Made by a program: the position numbers and the translations under genes. 64,000 bases of DNA from Tribonema minus (Eukaryota > Sar > Xanthophyceae > Tribonematales > Tribonemataceae). Shown here piece by piece: positions 1 to 11,400 of the stretch. The notes beneath the pieces are model-generated. The model saw nothing but the letters and a program-made list of their open reading frames with translations. It had not been told where the DNA came from and searched no databases. The DNA is taken from the NCBI GenBank assembly GCA_017506865.1, contig JAFCMP010000046.1, forward strand, positions 1,116,001 through 1,180,000. Reading direction: 5' to 3'. Each line of letters starts with the position of its first letter. The stretch's first letter is position 1.

Positions 1-367
1 GTCGCTCTAGAGTGGGTCACACAGTTTGTCGTTTTCTCAACAGCGCCAACAGATTCTGATGTTGTGCTCGTCCCCGTGCATTGCAGGTGCGGGTGGTACA
101 GCCATGTTCCTGCAGCATGTACATTGAGAGTGCACGAGTGTCAGAGCAGCTGCTTGCGCGCAGGGGAGTTCAATGTCAACTTTCTGAAAAATTGCAGTGC
201 TGGACTGCGCATTCCGAGCAAGGTGTATTGCGGCACCCGTGCTGAGGTCACGGGCTCGCAAAATCAATATCTTCAGTGGCGATCTTTGCCCCTGGCAGTC
301 ATCATTCGAATCTTCAAGCGGCTCGTCCGTCCCTGATTTTGGCGTCCGCTGCTGTACCGCTTTGCAG

Positions 368-917
368 ACACTGAAGCTGTCAAAGATCTTCACGAGATAT
401 GCCGCGGTGCGTGCCAAGTCGTGTAACTGTGGCCTGTCTCTTCTGAGCACTGCTGCAAGGTGTCTGCTGCGTCGTTGCGCAAGGTTGTAGAGAGTTGACC
501 ACCATGCATGCGCACGTATATTTTGAAGTCTTGCACCTCGTCGAATGAACCAGGCAGCTTGCAATCTCGAGCACTGTGCACTTCCTGCTTGCAGATGCTG
601 AGCACCCATCATCACCTTGATGGCGATCATCAACACACCGCGTCTTAGGGTGGTATGAGCTCCGCCACATGCTCACCCGACCAGGCAGTTGACAAGTTAT
701 GTTTCTGCAACGATGTTTGTGTTCGTGACTTTCGCAGGAAAAGAAACTGCAGCTCAACACGCTGCGCTTTGTATACGACGGGCAGACGGTCAGCTTGACC
801 CCGGACAGGACGGTCGCGGACATAGGCCTTGAACACAACGCACAACTTCAGGTCTTTCTTGAGCAACATGGAGGAGCACCAGGGACCAGCGCACATGCCT
901 GGGGCATGCACCGGTAG
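368..917 (+). CDS. SUMO-family ubiquitin-like protein, last two exons
   Basis: Two exons joined in phase 0: 368-406 and 738-917 (TAG at 915-917), with the intron 407-737 starting GTGCGT and ending TTTCGCAG. The spliced product gives a helix ending LSKIFTRYAA, followed by NTLRFVYDGQTVSL and then QLQVFLEQHGG plus a 12-residue tail. The distance from the helix tyrosine to the end of the NTLRFVYDG strand (17 residues) equals that in SUMO. The ending matches the SUMO EQTGG terminus, so a protease would have to remove the tail to expose Gly-Gly. SUMO-family proteins are conjugated to lysines of nuclear targets. The first beta strands should lie upstream; I could not fix that exon. A divergent Rad60-type SUMO-like domain is the alternative, but those usually lack Gly-Gly. 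Confidence 0.62.
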
Positions 918-2538
918 TACTATTGAGGTTCCGTTGTCATTTCTCCGCCAAGTGAGCGGAAGAAGGGGTTGATCTGCGCGAAAGGATCCGAGGAAGGTTT
1001 TAATATGTTAACTGACAGTGCTCAGTGAACCTGAGGATGGGTTTATATGTCAGCTGACAATGCTCAGTGATTGTGAGGAGTCATGCCCGCGTGCCGGCCG
1101 CGCATCTGCAAACTGCGTCAAAGCCGCATGGCTCCTAATTGTCAGAGATGGCGCTCCTAAGGCTATGCCTGATCCTCCCCTACGTTTCACCGGCAGCACC
1201 TGCAATGAAAGTGTGACGCTTGGTTTTCATGGGACTGCTTGTAGACTGCGGCTACACCTCGCACTACAAGGGCGCTGAGTGCAATAGTCAACTCTACGGT
1301 TTCAACAAGTGCAGCGCATTGTGTTTGTGCTTGCTGCATGCCTGCTTGTTGTGACCCATGCATTATCCAAGGCGTTGATGCTTGTGGCATTGCAGTTCGC
1401 GAGCATACATCGGTCGTACTTTGGCAATAGCGCTGTAACTGATGCCATGTTGACTCTGCACACACCTCCGCGCCCATTTGCATGAAACCGACTGTGCAAC
1501 ACAAAACTCCATCAATGCACGCACATGTGTCACGACAATGGCAAGATGAGCAGTTGTGTTCAGGACATGCGAGCACTGGCAATGGGCACCGCAAATGTCA
1601 ACGTCTCCACCGCTCGCAGCAACGCATCAATTGCTGTGGCATTCCAAATGATTGCCAAAGTGTGCACAAGCTACAGGAAGAGTGCAAACATGAGCTGGCT
1701 GCATGCGGCGCGGGCAAGATTTGCTTCAACATTGAAGTTGATGTCAGCCAGAGCCATGCTGGGCGGCCCAGTGCTGGCTCTTGGTGCGTATCACCACAAG
1801 GCCCGGCCTGAGCTTCTCAAGGCTCTTCAAAGGGGCTTGGGTCTTGAGTGTTGCATCCCGGTGGCCCCATGCCCAATGCAGCTTGCCTGTCATAGCAGCG
1901 GTGAGGGGAAGTTTGAGGGGGCGGGGGGGGGAGGGAGGGGGGCTTAGACTTCGGTTGCGTGTTACCAGGCCGCAATTGTAAACTTCTAAGAACTCGTAAA
2001 GCACTTGCGAAGTATTGGCAATGATGTATAGCCGCTGCAAATGCAATGCGCTGTATGTGGACGGACATCATGAGGTAAGGAGGCGTTAGACGTCAGTGAG
2101 GGTTAGCTTTAGGTGAGGTCAGGATGATTACATGCCGCTGTGGTACGCAATGCATAAAATGCATGCACCGTCAGCGCGTGCAACTGCACACGAGCTCTCC
2201 TCGCCTCTGTTCAGCGAAGCCGAAGACGAGGCAGGCTTGCATCGCAGCCTCATTGACAGCTTCTTATGGGGCTTGTGGTGGGTGTCTGCAGTGCACCGCT
2301 GTCTTACATGACATGGAAGCGATCCCCGGGAGGGGCATCTCGGCCTCTTGAGGCTGTTTCAGGCGAAAAGTCTCTGCTACGCCAAGTGATCAACTGTGAA
2401 GTATATGTTGTTAACTTCACTCAAGGTCGTCTGTCAGAGTCACAAAGCACTGCACTTTGGTCCAATAAATAAATCTGCAATCGGAATTCTGCTGCAAAAT
2501 CATTGTCGGTCAAGGTGTTTAAACAAAATGATGCTCAC
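918..2538. other. Intergenic, no gene recognised
   Basis: I see no exon with convincing family similarity on either strand. A G-rich tract lies near 1916-1942. Everything else is mixed sequence with scattered short open frames that lack splice-site support. Confidence 0.5.
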
Positions 2539-2854
2539 CAGGCAGAGCCTCCCCGGCTCCAAAAACTTCAAGCCGCTTCAGCCCCTTGCAGCTCTCCACC
2601 AGACACGCGAGAAAGCCACTCGGCAGAGACTTGCAGCCCGTCAGCGCAGCCAGTCTCAGCGGCGCCATGTTGCCCGCTGCAAGCGGCCAGGGCCCTAATA
2701 AGGGGCAGTGGGGGGCCACAAGGGAGCGCAGGCGGGGGGCACCCATGTCCAGGAGCTCCAGCTTGCGGCAGTGCCCTAGGGTTAGAGTTAGGAGGTGCGG
2801 TGCGGAGACTCGCGAGAACCCCTCCAGAGATCCACACCCGGATAGGTCAAGCTC
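2539..2854 (-). CDS. Leucine-rich-repeat exon, partial gene
   Basis: Minus-strand exon preceded by CCACAG and followed by GTGAGC (ends in phase 1). It encodes about 105 residues of short LRRs: ELDLSGCGSLEGF, then LLTLTLGHCRKLELL, LRSLVAPHC, LRLAALTGCKSL and LKRLEVFGAG. The alternating LxxLxLxxC pattern matches the LRR gene at 8.5-20.4 kb. It could be that gene's distal exon, or a separate LRR gene or fragment. The last upstream LRR exon ends in phase 1 and this one starts in phase 0, so at least one linking exon is missing. The stretch encoding LTLTLG is itself telomere-repeat-like DNA (2777-2794). Confidence 0.6.
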
Positions 2855-3321
2855 CTGTGGCAGTGGCGTGCATGCGCAGAACAGGACGGGTTTGGTTGAG
2901 CTGCCCTGCGAGAGTGGTTGAGGCAGCTAGGGCTTGTGCTTGGGCCATGGCAATTGCAAAGGGTTTGATATGGCAAGCCAGGGCTACAGCGCAGCTAAGT
3001 AGGTTTTGAGTTTAAGTCGAGCACACGGGTACAACCCTTTCAGGCCAGGTCAATCACTTTTGTAGCAGAAACATGTCAGGATTAGAGAAGGCGGAGGTCA
3101 GCGCTGCATCAAGTCCAGGCCAGGTGACTGTTGACATCAAGAGTCCGACAGCTCAGGATTGTTTTTTACAACGCAAAAAGGTTTGCCTGCGGCTGTGGTG
3201 CCATGAGCTGAAATGAATGCACACGCTTCAGTGCCGACACCCAGGAATAAAGGCAGCTCAACCTCCTGAATTCTTGATGCCACAAGTCAAAACATGACAT
3301 CGATGCAGCAAACATGGTAGA

Positions 3322-6300
3322 CTATAGCAAAGTGACAAATCCGAGGTGCGTGGCTTCACAAACTTGTGCACTCGCATACTCAGAAATGGTGCCGCGAGTG
3401 ATCCTCTTGAATCCGTAATTCGACGCAATGTGAACTGTGATGTGCAAGCCCGCACGAACCTCAAGATTTGGAAAAATTAGGTCCTCTCCGCCGTCGCCAA
3501 CTTCAACATAGCCCCCTCTTCCCCCTCTTGTACCCTGCTGCTGCTGCACCTGCGCACTGCTTGGTTCCGGGTGTGGCTCCGGTCCTGTATCGCAGCAATG
3601 ACCAGCATCGTTAATTGTTGTGGTGAATTGAGATCAGGTCATAATGGCACAGCGCTGAGGCGAAGTAAGCACCTTGTGTGATCAGTGTACCATGAGCATG
3701 TGCTATGGCGTGGAGATGCACCTCTTTTCCAGCATTGCAATGCTGCAACTCATGTGGGCGACCTGCCATCATATGACTACAACATTTGAGCACTGCTGCA
3801 CAATGCAGGTGCGCAGCCCGGGTTGCCTTCCGCCAACACCCACAACTTCAAGTGAAGGCAATGCTCAGGTGTCACGCGTCCACTGCTCAGCAATGCTGTG
3901 CGGCGTGTCAGCTTTCTTGTGTTTCTGACGATGGCTGCTGCACTCCAAATGGCAAACCCCTGCTCGCTGAGCTGTGTAGAGGGGCTTTCATCACACTGTC
4001 TGCATGCAATGAGGGCTGGCAAAACTTGAAGTTCTCACTAAGTGCAAAGAACTTTCGGTACGACATTCTTGAAGTCTGAGAAACTTGAAGTGTACATAGT
4101 ACCTTGCCCCAGTGCCTGCCTCTCCCCATCCCCATCCGCAGCAGCGCCCCCCCTCCCCCCCTTGCCCCCCTTACCCCCCTTGCCACCAGTCAGCACTGGG
4201 GTGCCCTGCTCCCCCCCCCCTCTTGACCCCTTTGCCGCCTTACGCTGACCCCCTTGCGAAGGCTCTATCGCACGCGCTACAGCCTCCAGCAGGGGCTTGA
4301 ACTTGGCCAGTTTCCCACTGTCCTTGTGCAGGGGCAGATGAGCGTATGCGCAGGCACCGGGGGCACTGCGGGGGCACAGTCCGCACGCAAAGCGCAGGCA
4401 GAGAGGGGGTCCCACGCGCCGCCCGTGCCTGTCCCTGATGAACAGCGTAGCAGCAGCGCGAAGGAGGAGGGGGTTATTTGTACCGTTTTGTGGGGCTTGG
4501 TGGAAAGAAAGATGGTGAGCACCGTGGTCGTGCACAAGGAGGACATGTACAGCTTCTGAGAAACTTTGACGTATATAATGTGGCTGCCTTCGGTCGCAGA
4601 TACATATTCATAATAATACTTTGAAGTGTAGTTGTGAGAAATTCACTGAGAAAACAGAAGCTGGTACTTTGAAGGGAGTATTCTTCAATGTGACATGTAC
4701 ATCCATCTCCAGCATCAAAATACATGTTGCTCTAACCTAACGCCAACATCAGTGCCTCCCCAAACCCTTTCAAGCACCTCCTTCCTACACTGGTCTTGAC
4801 TGGACTCCAAAAGCCACACACAATCACCAAGGGTTAGGGTTAGGGTTAGGGTTAGGGTTAGGGTTAGACAGCCACACACCGCAATGCGACTACCTCCTGG
4901 AAATGAGCGTGCACCCACAGCAGTCCACAGCAGTTCACAGTAGTACACAGCAGTTCACAACAGTTCAAGAGTACACACCTCGGCAATGTGCTTGCCAGCT
5001 TAGCCAGCTGCTGCTCCGTCCGCCCATCCATGGGCCCCATGTCAATCCCCTGCCATACATCAGCTTCACCCTCCCCCCCACCATCATCTGCCCCCTTTCC
5101 TGCCCCTGCTCTTGAGGTAGGGGCCGGGGGGGCAGGTATGCTCTTACTTTCACCCCTTTGATCCCCAGCTTTGCCCCTCTTGCCCTTCACAGCAAGTGTC
5201 GCTTCAGGTGGCGATGCTTCGCTGCTGGTAGGGTTTGTGGTGCGTGCCGTGTGCTTGTTGACAGAAACGCAAACGTACTGCTGCTTTGCAGTGCCGGTCG
5301 TGTCTGCCTGCAATGGCAACAAACAGCGACGACGCATGCTCCGTGAATATGGATGCATTGCTAGTGCCTGTGGGACCAATCTCGATACATACTGCATTGT
5401 TGACGAATGAAGATTTGTGTACATCAAGATGACAGACAGCTCTTCGATGGCGGGCACAGTAACACTGCCTGAGCGTTGCCAACACTTCACTGAGCGATGC
5501 TGCACCTGCTGTTGGGTTGAGCGCTGGCGACAGCTAAGGGGGCTGAACTCACCACCACTTCGAATGGCAGCACAGCCGCTGCTTGCCCTTGCAGCTTGTG
5601 GCCAGGTTATCAGTGTCATCATCTGTTTTCATCAAGGTCCTACATGGTGCCTGCGTCGTCCACTATGTACTAATGGTATGTCAGGAAACATAACATGAGA
5701 CATGCGCATCCACCGTGTGCTCGCATAGCACTCACTTGCAGACCCATAGCAGTAGCCTCCGCTACAATGCGAGCCTTCTGAGCAGGGGTGTGCGCCCCTC
5801 GAAACGTTACGGGCGGGCACCCTTCAACGTCCAGCAAGCCCTTCAGGCGCTCTCGCACCATCTCAAGGAACTCTGGGTGAATGAACTCCGCTTCATCGTT
5901 GGCGGCATCTGAAGAGAGGGTGTCAGGTGTTAGAGTCTAGCAGTAAGCAGTAGGGTTGGGGCCAGGGTGGGGTGATACAGTACCAACAGATGTGCACAAC
6001 AGGCCTACGGCGCGGACACTACCCTAATCCCCGATATACTCTAACAGCATTCGCCCATCACTATTTGCGTGGTGGAAGAAAGAACCAGAAACTCTGGAGC
6101 CTGGACCGTGGAAGAACGTGTGTCCAAAGCATGGCAGAGTACTAGAGTATTTAAAAGTGCGTATCAAAGCATTCAGCATGCTCATCATGTTCTCACAATC
6201 ATACACTCATTCATCTGCAAGTGCAGAGAATGATTCCGAGTGTATGCCTATGTTCGATTCCCAGCATACGCCCGCATCTGAACATCGAGCATGTCAAGTC

Positions 6301-6517
6301 ACACTGCAACACATGACTCCATAACTGTGCAGCCCCTTGTCAAGACAGGAAGGGGCCTACAACGCGCCTACGACATGCGGCAGCAATGCTGTTTACCATG
6401 GCAGCGCTCTGCTTGTTCAACTTGAGCATCAAGTTGAACATCGGGCTCTGCCTTCACGACATCGTTGCGCGTTTCAGGCTGAGATTCTGTCGCAGCGCTC
6501 AGCCCTTCTGCAGCCAT
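3322..6517 (-). CDS. R3H-like and CCCH-like zinc-finger protein
   Basis: Five minus-strand exons: 6397-6517, 5736-5908, about 4979-5184 (5' edge uncertain, up to about 5222), 4103-4434 and 3322-3584 (stop). Junctions keep frame except the acceptor of exon 3. The start is ATG at 6517 in a strong GCCATGG context; an open acceptor at 6588 would allow an upstream exon. Exon 2 holds an R3H-like segment (FIHPEFLEMVRERLKGLL ... ARIVAEATAMGLQ), but the His of R-x3-H is replaced. Exon 4 holds a CCCH-like finger, CLRFACGLC ... GACAYAH, with a long second loop. It is followed by Lys-rich and Gly/Lys low-complexity sequence; the last exon carries a QQQQ run and RGGRGG. R3H and CCCH modules bind nucleic acids, so an RNA-binding role is inferred. 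Length is about 370 residues. Family not identified. Confidence 0.55.
4831..4867 (+). repeat. Interstitial telomeric repeat, about six TTAGGG
   Basis: Perfect GGGTTA units in a row, inside an intron of the R3H/CCCH gene. Unlike other tracts in this window, I see no duplicated exon edge next to it. Confidence 0.95.
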
Positions 6518-6588
6518 GGCAGCTACAAAGCACTGGAGAGTCTCCGCTTGAGGTGCCGCCCAGTTGACGCTCGCATCGCGCCCAAGGG

Positions 6589-7222
6589 CTGACACGATAC
6601 CTGACCACTCACAAAACGAGACATGATGTTTGAATGATCAGTCGCATAAATGCATCAATTGCATGGCACAATGCACTGTATTGCTTTTGTCAGATACATG
6701 AACGTGACTCGCACTCGCAGAGACGCTTGGAGCCACTGTGTCATGCAAGGCGTGATCCAGCTCAGCGTGAGCAGAATTTTGGTGCGGCAGCTTGTGAATA
6801 TGAGTTCAACGCAAAGAAAATTCCATCACTGAGGATGCTTCTTCCATGCTGCTACCATCACATTTGCACGAAGGCATTACTGCGAAAAGGTATTTCATAC
6901 ATCACAGCATGTTGCATTCACACCACCATGAGTGCATAAACTCAGACAATGGGACCCAGTAGCTGCAACCCACAAAGGCCATGAATCACAAGAGCATTAC
7001 GAGCACGGATGAGGTAATGCCAGTTTGAAGGTTGGGATGTAACGTCACAAACCTAGGAGGCTACAGCCAATGGCTGTCATCAATGAGGACTACGACCAAG
7101 GCAGCACTCCGTTCCTGAACGGTGCCTCGAAACCAGCTTAATAAGCTCATGGGAAGCTCAGCGATGATAACATTCATTTCACAATTAAATGTTTTTTCAC
7201 AATGACACGAAAGCGATTCCTG
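6589..7222. other. Gene-poor stretch before the hAT element
   Basis: No exon recognised on either strand between the R3H/CCCH gene and the transposon. It may belong to a long intron of the LRR gene if 2539-2854 is its distal exon. Confidence 0.4.
7215..7222 (+). repeat. Left target-site duplication of hAT element
   Basis: GATTCCTG directly abuts the left terminal inverted repeat and is identical to 8376-8383 beyond the right end. Eight bases is the hallmark length for hAT insertions. Confidence 0.9.
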
Positions 7223-7679
7223 TAGGGTTTGGAATAGGCACCTAATATATTTGGTCCTAATACTGATATTCGGTTATTTGGGTAACAGGTAACAGGCTGG
7301 GCACCTGTTATGCCTGTTGTTGAAGTTTAACTTCAACTTCATCAAAAAGCTTGGTTGTGGCCCCAGTCAGCACAGTAGGACGCTATGGCGTCTGTTGGTG
7401 GTAGCGGTGGGGTAGAGGAGATCATAGACGAGGAGGAAGTCAACGCTGGTGCTGCTGCTGGTGCACAGGGCCCTGCTGCCCCAGCAGATCCTAAGAAGCT
7501 GGCAGCCACCAAGCGGCGCTTGGTTGATGACGCTGCCAAGTGGAAGCGGCACAAGCCAGTCAATGCCAGCGCCCCTATCTGGGATGTTGGCGAGGGCTTC
7601 AGTATTTACAGATCAAAAGCAGCTGAGGTCCAAGACATCGTGGTCTGCGAGACCTGCGTGTCAAAGCAGGACTTCCGCC

Positions 7680-7711
7680 ATGCTGAGTTCAGTTAATGCT
7701 GAGTTCAGTTA
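7680..7711 (+). repeat. 16-bp perfect tandem duplication
   Basis: ATGCTGAGTTCAGTTA twice in a row. Because 16 is not a multiple of 3, it breaks the transposase frame. Confidence 0.95.
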
Positions 7712-7800
7712 TGGGGCCAAGAAAAGCCTCACACTGATCAAGCAGCACCTCAAGTCCCACCACTTCGAGGAGCTCTACGTGCCGTTCCTTGCCAAGACTG

Positions 7801-7801
<1 letters not shown>

Positions 7802-7853
<52 letters not shown>
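7802..7853 (+). repeat. AGC trinucleotide microsatellite
   Basis: About 17 AGC units encoding polyserine within the hAT transposase remnant. Confidence 0.97.
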
Positions 7854-7855
<2 letters not shown>

Positions 7856-8375
7856 TCCACGAGGCCAGGGCCAACTTAACTTCAAGCCAGCACCCAACAC
7901 CTCGTGGTTGGAGCCGCTCTGCAAGTTCATGGTGCTCGACTTTCAGCCGCTCAGCCTCGTCGACAAGCCGGTGTTTCAGGACTTTGTGTACGCCCTCAAC
8001 CCTAAGGCGACGCTGCCCACGTCTAGGCGCCTCTTCGAGGTGCTGTGCGTCCACAAGGCCAACAACTTTAATACATCTTCTTTCATCACGCCACATACCT
8101 TACACCTTCTCAAGAGCTTGAAGTATTTTTCTTGCGCTTGCCATATGCGTTGCCTTGGCACTGCCCGTTGGCGGCAGCGCTGCACACTGCACAGTGCTGC
8201 AGAGCAGGATTTTGGGCCATATTTGGCGCCGGCAGCCTATTTGCCTAATAGCCTAATACCTCAAAAACAGGCGTATTTGGCAGTGCCGGGCACGCTGCCT
8301 GTTATTTGGTTTGATCGGTGTGGCTCAACAGCCTGTTATATATATTCGGTTTTGGTCCGCCTATTACGAACCCTA

Positions 8376-8383
8376 GATTCCTG
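8376..8383 (+). repeat. Right target-site duplication of hAT element
   Basis: GATTCCTG, identical to 7215-7222. Confidence 0.9.
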
Positions 8384-8464
8384 AGAAAAATTGCCACATG
8401 AAAGCAATTCTATTTATTAAAAAAATTGCCGCATACAAATATAAAACAACAGCGCTCAGCTCAC

Positions 8465-11400
8465 CGTGGATGCCGTGGCAGCTGGTGATGCTCAGTCGTT
8501 GCAGCGCGGGGAGCGCTGTCGCGAGCAGCGCCAGGTGGAACCGCGTCAGCGCTCGGCAGTGCGAGAGCCGCAGCTCGATCAGCGCTGCCGCCTCAGTGCT
8601 CAGCTGCGCAGTGCTCAGCGCCCTGAGACGAAGGGTTAGGGTTAGGGTTAGGGTTGGTGGCGTCATAGTACCAGAGCTGTACCGGATTTGCAAGTTGTTG
8701 AAGCGCTTTGTGACGAGAACAAGCACATTTGGCAAGTTCTCTGAGTGTAGGTGGGCAGCTCCACGAACGCAGTGGCCTCAGTGCTCAGCGCCCTGAGACA
8801 AAGCGTTAGGGTTAGGGTGTAGGGGCGAGGATGAGGGTTGGTGGCGTCACACCAGACATGAGGTCTAGGAAGCGAGAGAGAAATCACCAACTTGGGTAAC
8901 ATTCGCGCATTTCATGTTGGCAAAACACACATTTGGCAGATGCTCTGAGTCTAGGCGGTGGCCATGTGCTGGAGAGTGGCCACAGCTGCACAACCCCCCC
9001 GTCGTGCCCTGTGCTGCTTTGCACAATGCTCAGCAGAGCCTTGTGCAACGCACAACCAGTGGACACAGACGGTCGTGTAGGTGGCCGATATTTTCTTCGC
9101 TTGACGCCAGGCTGGATGTAGCCCCCACCAGCAGCATAATCGATTGATTGGAAAGGCGCAGGGTGCGGTTCTGCCATGGGGCTTACAGCTTGTTTACACT
9201 CATTCACCTCAGGAAAGTCCACAGCTATGCCGTCTCAAACAAGTTGCACATGCAAAATCAAGTTGTGCCTCTCGTCAGCGGCGACGGTGCGCCAGTTGCA
9301 CTTGAACTTCCCCATATCTTCCGCAGTTGATGCCTGCTGGTTTATCTGTAGACGCGGACGCGAACTGCGACACAAGCTCAAGACCGCAAAGCCGATCGCA
9401 AGCTCAGTGTAGAGCACACGCACACAGCCCGCAACGCATTACCTTCAGTACACCTGCTCATCATACGGCCTCAGCAATTATTTTTATGTCCCGTCCTGGA
9501 CCCTGCTGAATCCGGCTCATGTCAGCTGGCACCAAATGCAATGTTAAGCGTAAGAGCGAGAAAGGCGCAGGGCACAGCGAAGCCATGCTTCCACAAAGGG
9601 CAAGCTCAGCAGATCCGGCTGAAGATGCCCATTGACATGTAAGCTCAGCTAGGTGCCAGCTCAACCACGCAGAAGGCAACGCCACTGTTTGACATATTTG
9701 TTTAAGAACGTCATACTTTGACAAAACACAAATCATATTCCAACCTCCCCTGAGCGAGAACCTAGACAACAATTGCAAGTACACCCTCCAATTAGACAAA
9801 TGACAACACTGAAAACATGCTGCTCGGTCGGACTCAGCGTTTCTGAATTCAAGTGCACCATGCCGGGCGTGCAATCGCATACCTATACCTACATACCTGT
9901 ACAGCGCAAAGCCCCCGACGGCGCGACACCCCAGCAGGACCACCTCGCTGACAGCAGTGCTCAGCACACACTGGCTCAGAGCGCTGTCACCCATGTCACC
10001 ACAGCCAGAGGCGTCGACGCTTGTAATGGAGGGACAGGCTACAAGCAAATTCTTGATGGTGGTCTCTGTCAGGCCGGTGTGAGGCGCGCGCAGTGTGTGG
10101 AGGGAGGCTGAGGGGGGGGTGTCTCCCAGTTGAACCTGGGTGAGGTTGCTGTGCAGTACCGAGGCGGGGAAAGCAGACAGGCAATTGGGGGAGAGGCTGA
10201 TCAGATTACGAAATGCTTGACGTGTATGCTTCAGGCAGTTGAGGGCAACAGCTGGAGTGTCGTGCGGCAGCGGGTGAAGACCTGAGATGCGAATGTAGAT
10301 GCTGCGCATTTCAACAGTAGCTCCGCAAAACTGGCCACTGGCACTCTGGAGCTGACTGGTCGCCTTCATATGCATATGGAAATGATAACAAATGCAACAA
10401 ATTCGTGCACACACACGGTTGTTGGTGGTAAAGCAATGCGCAAGCAGCGGGCTAGAGAGGGGCAGCCTGATAATGCTGATCTGAGCTGAGGCAGCACAGT
10501 TTCCAAGCGTGTTTGGGTGCAGGGCACCAACAAGGTACCAGGCAATGTAAGGCGATTGGCGCTATCGCAGAACATTGGAGGGATTAATGGTAAAAATGCG
10601 CACAAGAACGTGGATACATAGAGCAACAAATGGCAGCATCAGCTTGCGACTTGAAAGTCCTCAACACATGCATAAAGTCGGAGTGAAGCTGGGGCTTGAA
10701 TGAACACCGCAGTTGGTCCTGTGGTCTTCATGACAAGATGCAGCAACATGTACCGTTTGCTCAGCCTGGGAGCTATCATCATTCAGATCGCAACAGCATT
10801 TTTTGAACCTCTAAACAAGATCAAGGAATTAATAAGCAACTGGCAATATCTCACCTGCAGCCAGCAAGCACCAGTGACTGAAGTGCTGGGCACGTCAGGT
10901 TCAGTTGGCCAAGGCCCCCTTCATTGCGCAGAGAGAGGTCTGCAAGGGAAGGCATGTGCACGCTTCTTTGCTGAGCATCACCTCTGCCCCCCCTTGTGCT
11001 GCGGGCGGGCAGGGCATAGAGAGTACAGGCACTGTTCAGCAATCAAAATGTGAGCACTGTGAACGAATGCACTGTGCACTGCAATGTGAAGTAGTTGAGA
11101 TGCTTGCGGCGTATTTTGCAGTATGGCATCATCAAAGACCAGGTTTGATGCGGTCATCGATAGGAAGGCATGGTGCGTGGGCAATAGCACCGAGAAACGC
11201 ACATGCAAACAAACATCAAGGCGCATTTGGGCACAAAGTTGGCCATCCTGAACCCGTAAGAGGGATGCGATACTTTTTTTGGGGGGGGAGTACAAAGGGA
11301 GCATAGGAGATGTGGGCAACAGAAGGCTGCCTTGAAAACATGAACTTCCCGTCTGTGGCAACAGCTTGGCGCGTTGTGGTCGACTGGTGGCACAGTCAAT

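Larger units (their letters stand above)
7385..8100 (+). pseudogene. hAT transposase N-terminal remnant, frameshifted
   Basis: Starts MASVGGSGGVEEIIDEEE. It encodes a BED-type zinc finger, beginning DIVVCETC and ending IKQHLKSHH (C-x2-C ... H-x4-H). A long serine run from an AGC repeat follows, then a hAT-like block WLEPLCKFMVLDFQPLSLVD. A perfect 16-bp tandem duplication (7680-7695 and 7696-7711) creates an in-frame stop after HAEFS and shifts the frame; the downstream part continues in the next frame. The family similarity fades near 8100, well short of a full transposase (usually 600 residues or more). Confidence 0.85.
7223..8375 (+). mobile_element. Internally deleted hAT DNA transposon
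   Basis: 1153-bp element. The left end TAGGGTTTGGAATAGGC (7223-7239) and the inverted right end, read as TAGGGTTCGTAATAGGC (complement of 8359-8375), match at 15 of 17 positions. Perfect 8-bp duplications GATTCCTG flank it. Subterminal blocks are shared: TTTGGTCC, and ATATTCGGTT near 7267 and 8340. Inside is the N-terminal part of a hAT transposase (BED finger onward), while the catalytic RNase-H-like and C-terminal dimerisation parts are absent. It is therefore a non-autonomous derivative. The perfect duplications suggest a fairly recent insertion. It lies antisense to the surrounding minus-strand genes. Confidence 0.93.

Noticed and set aside
197-345. Minus-strand frame with KILILRARD as a SUMO first strand
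   Set aside because: It is on the opposite strand to the SUMO exons; the resemblance is coincidental.
4042-4300. Proline-rich plus-strand frames
   Set aside because: Antisense shadow of the Gly/Lys-rich exon of the R3H/CCCH gene.
8760-8795. LRR-like exon GALSTEATAFVEL
   Set aside because: A decayed copy of the head of the exon at 8465-8622; it loses the LRR pattern after about 15 codons and has no donor.
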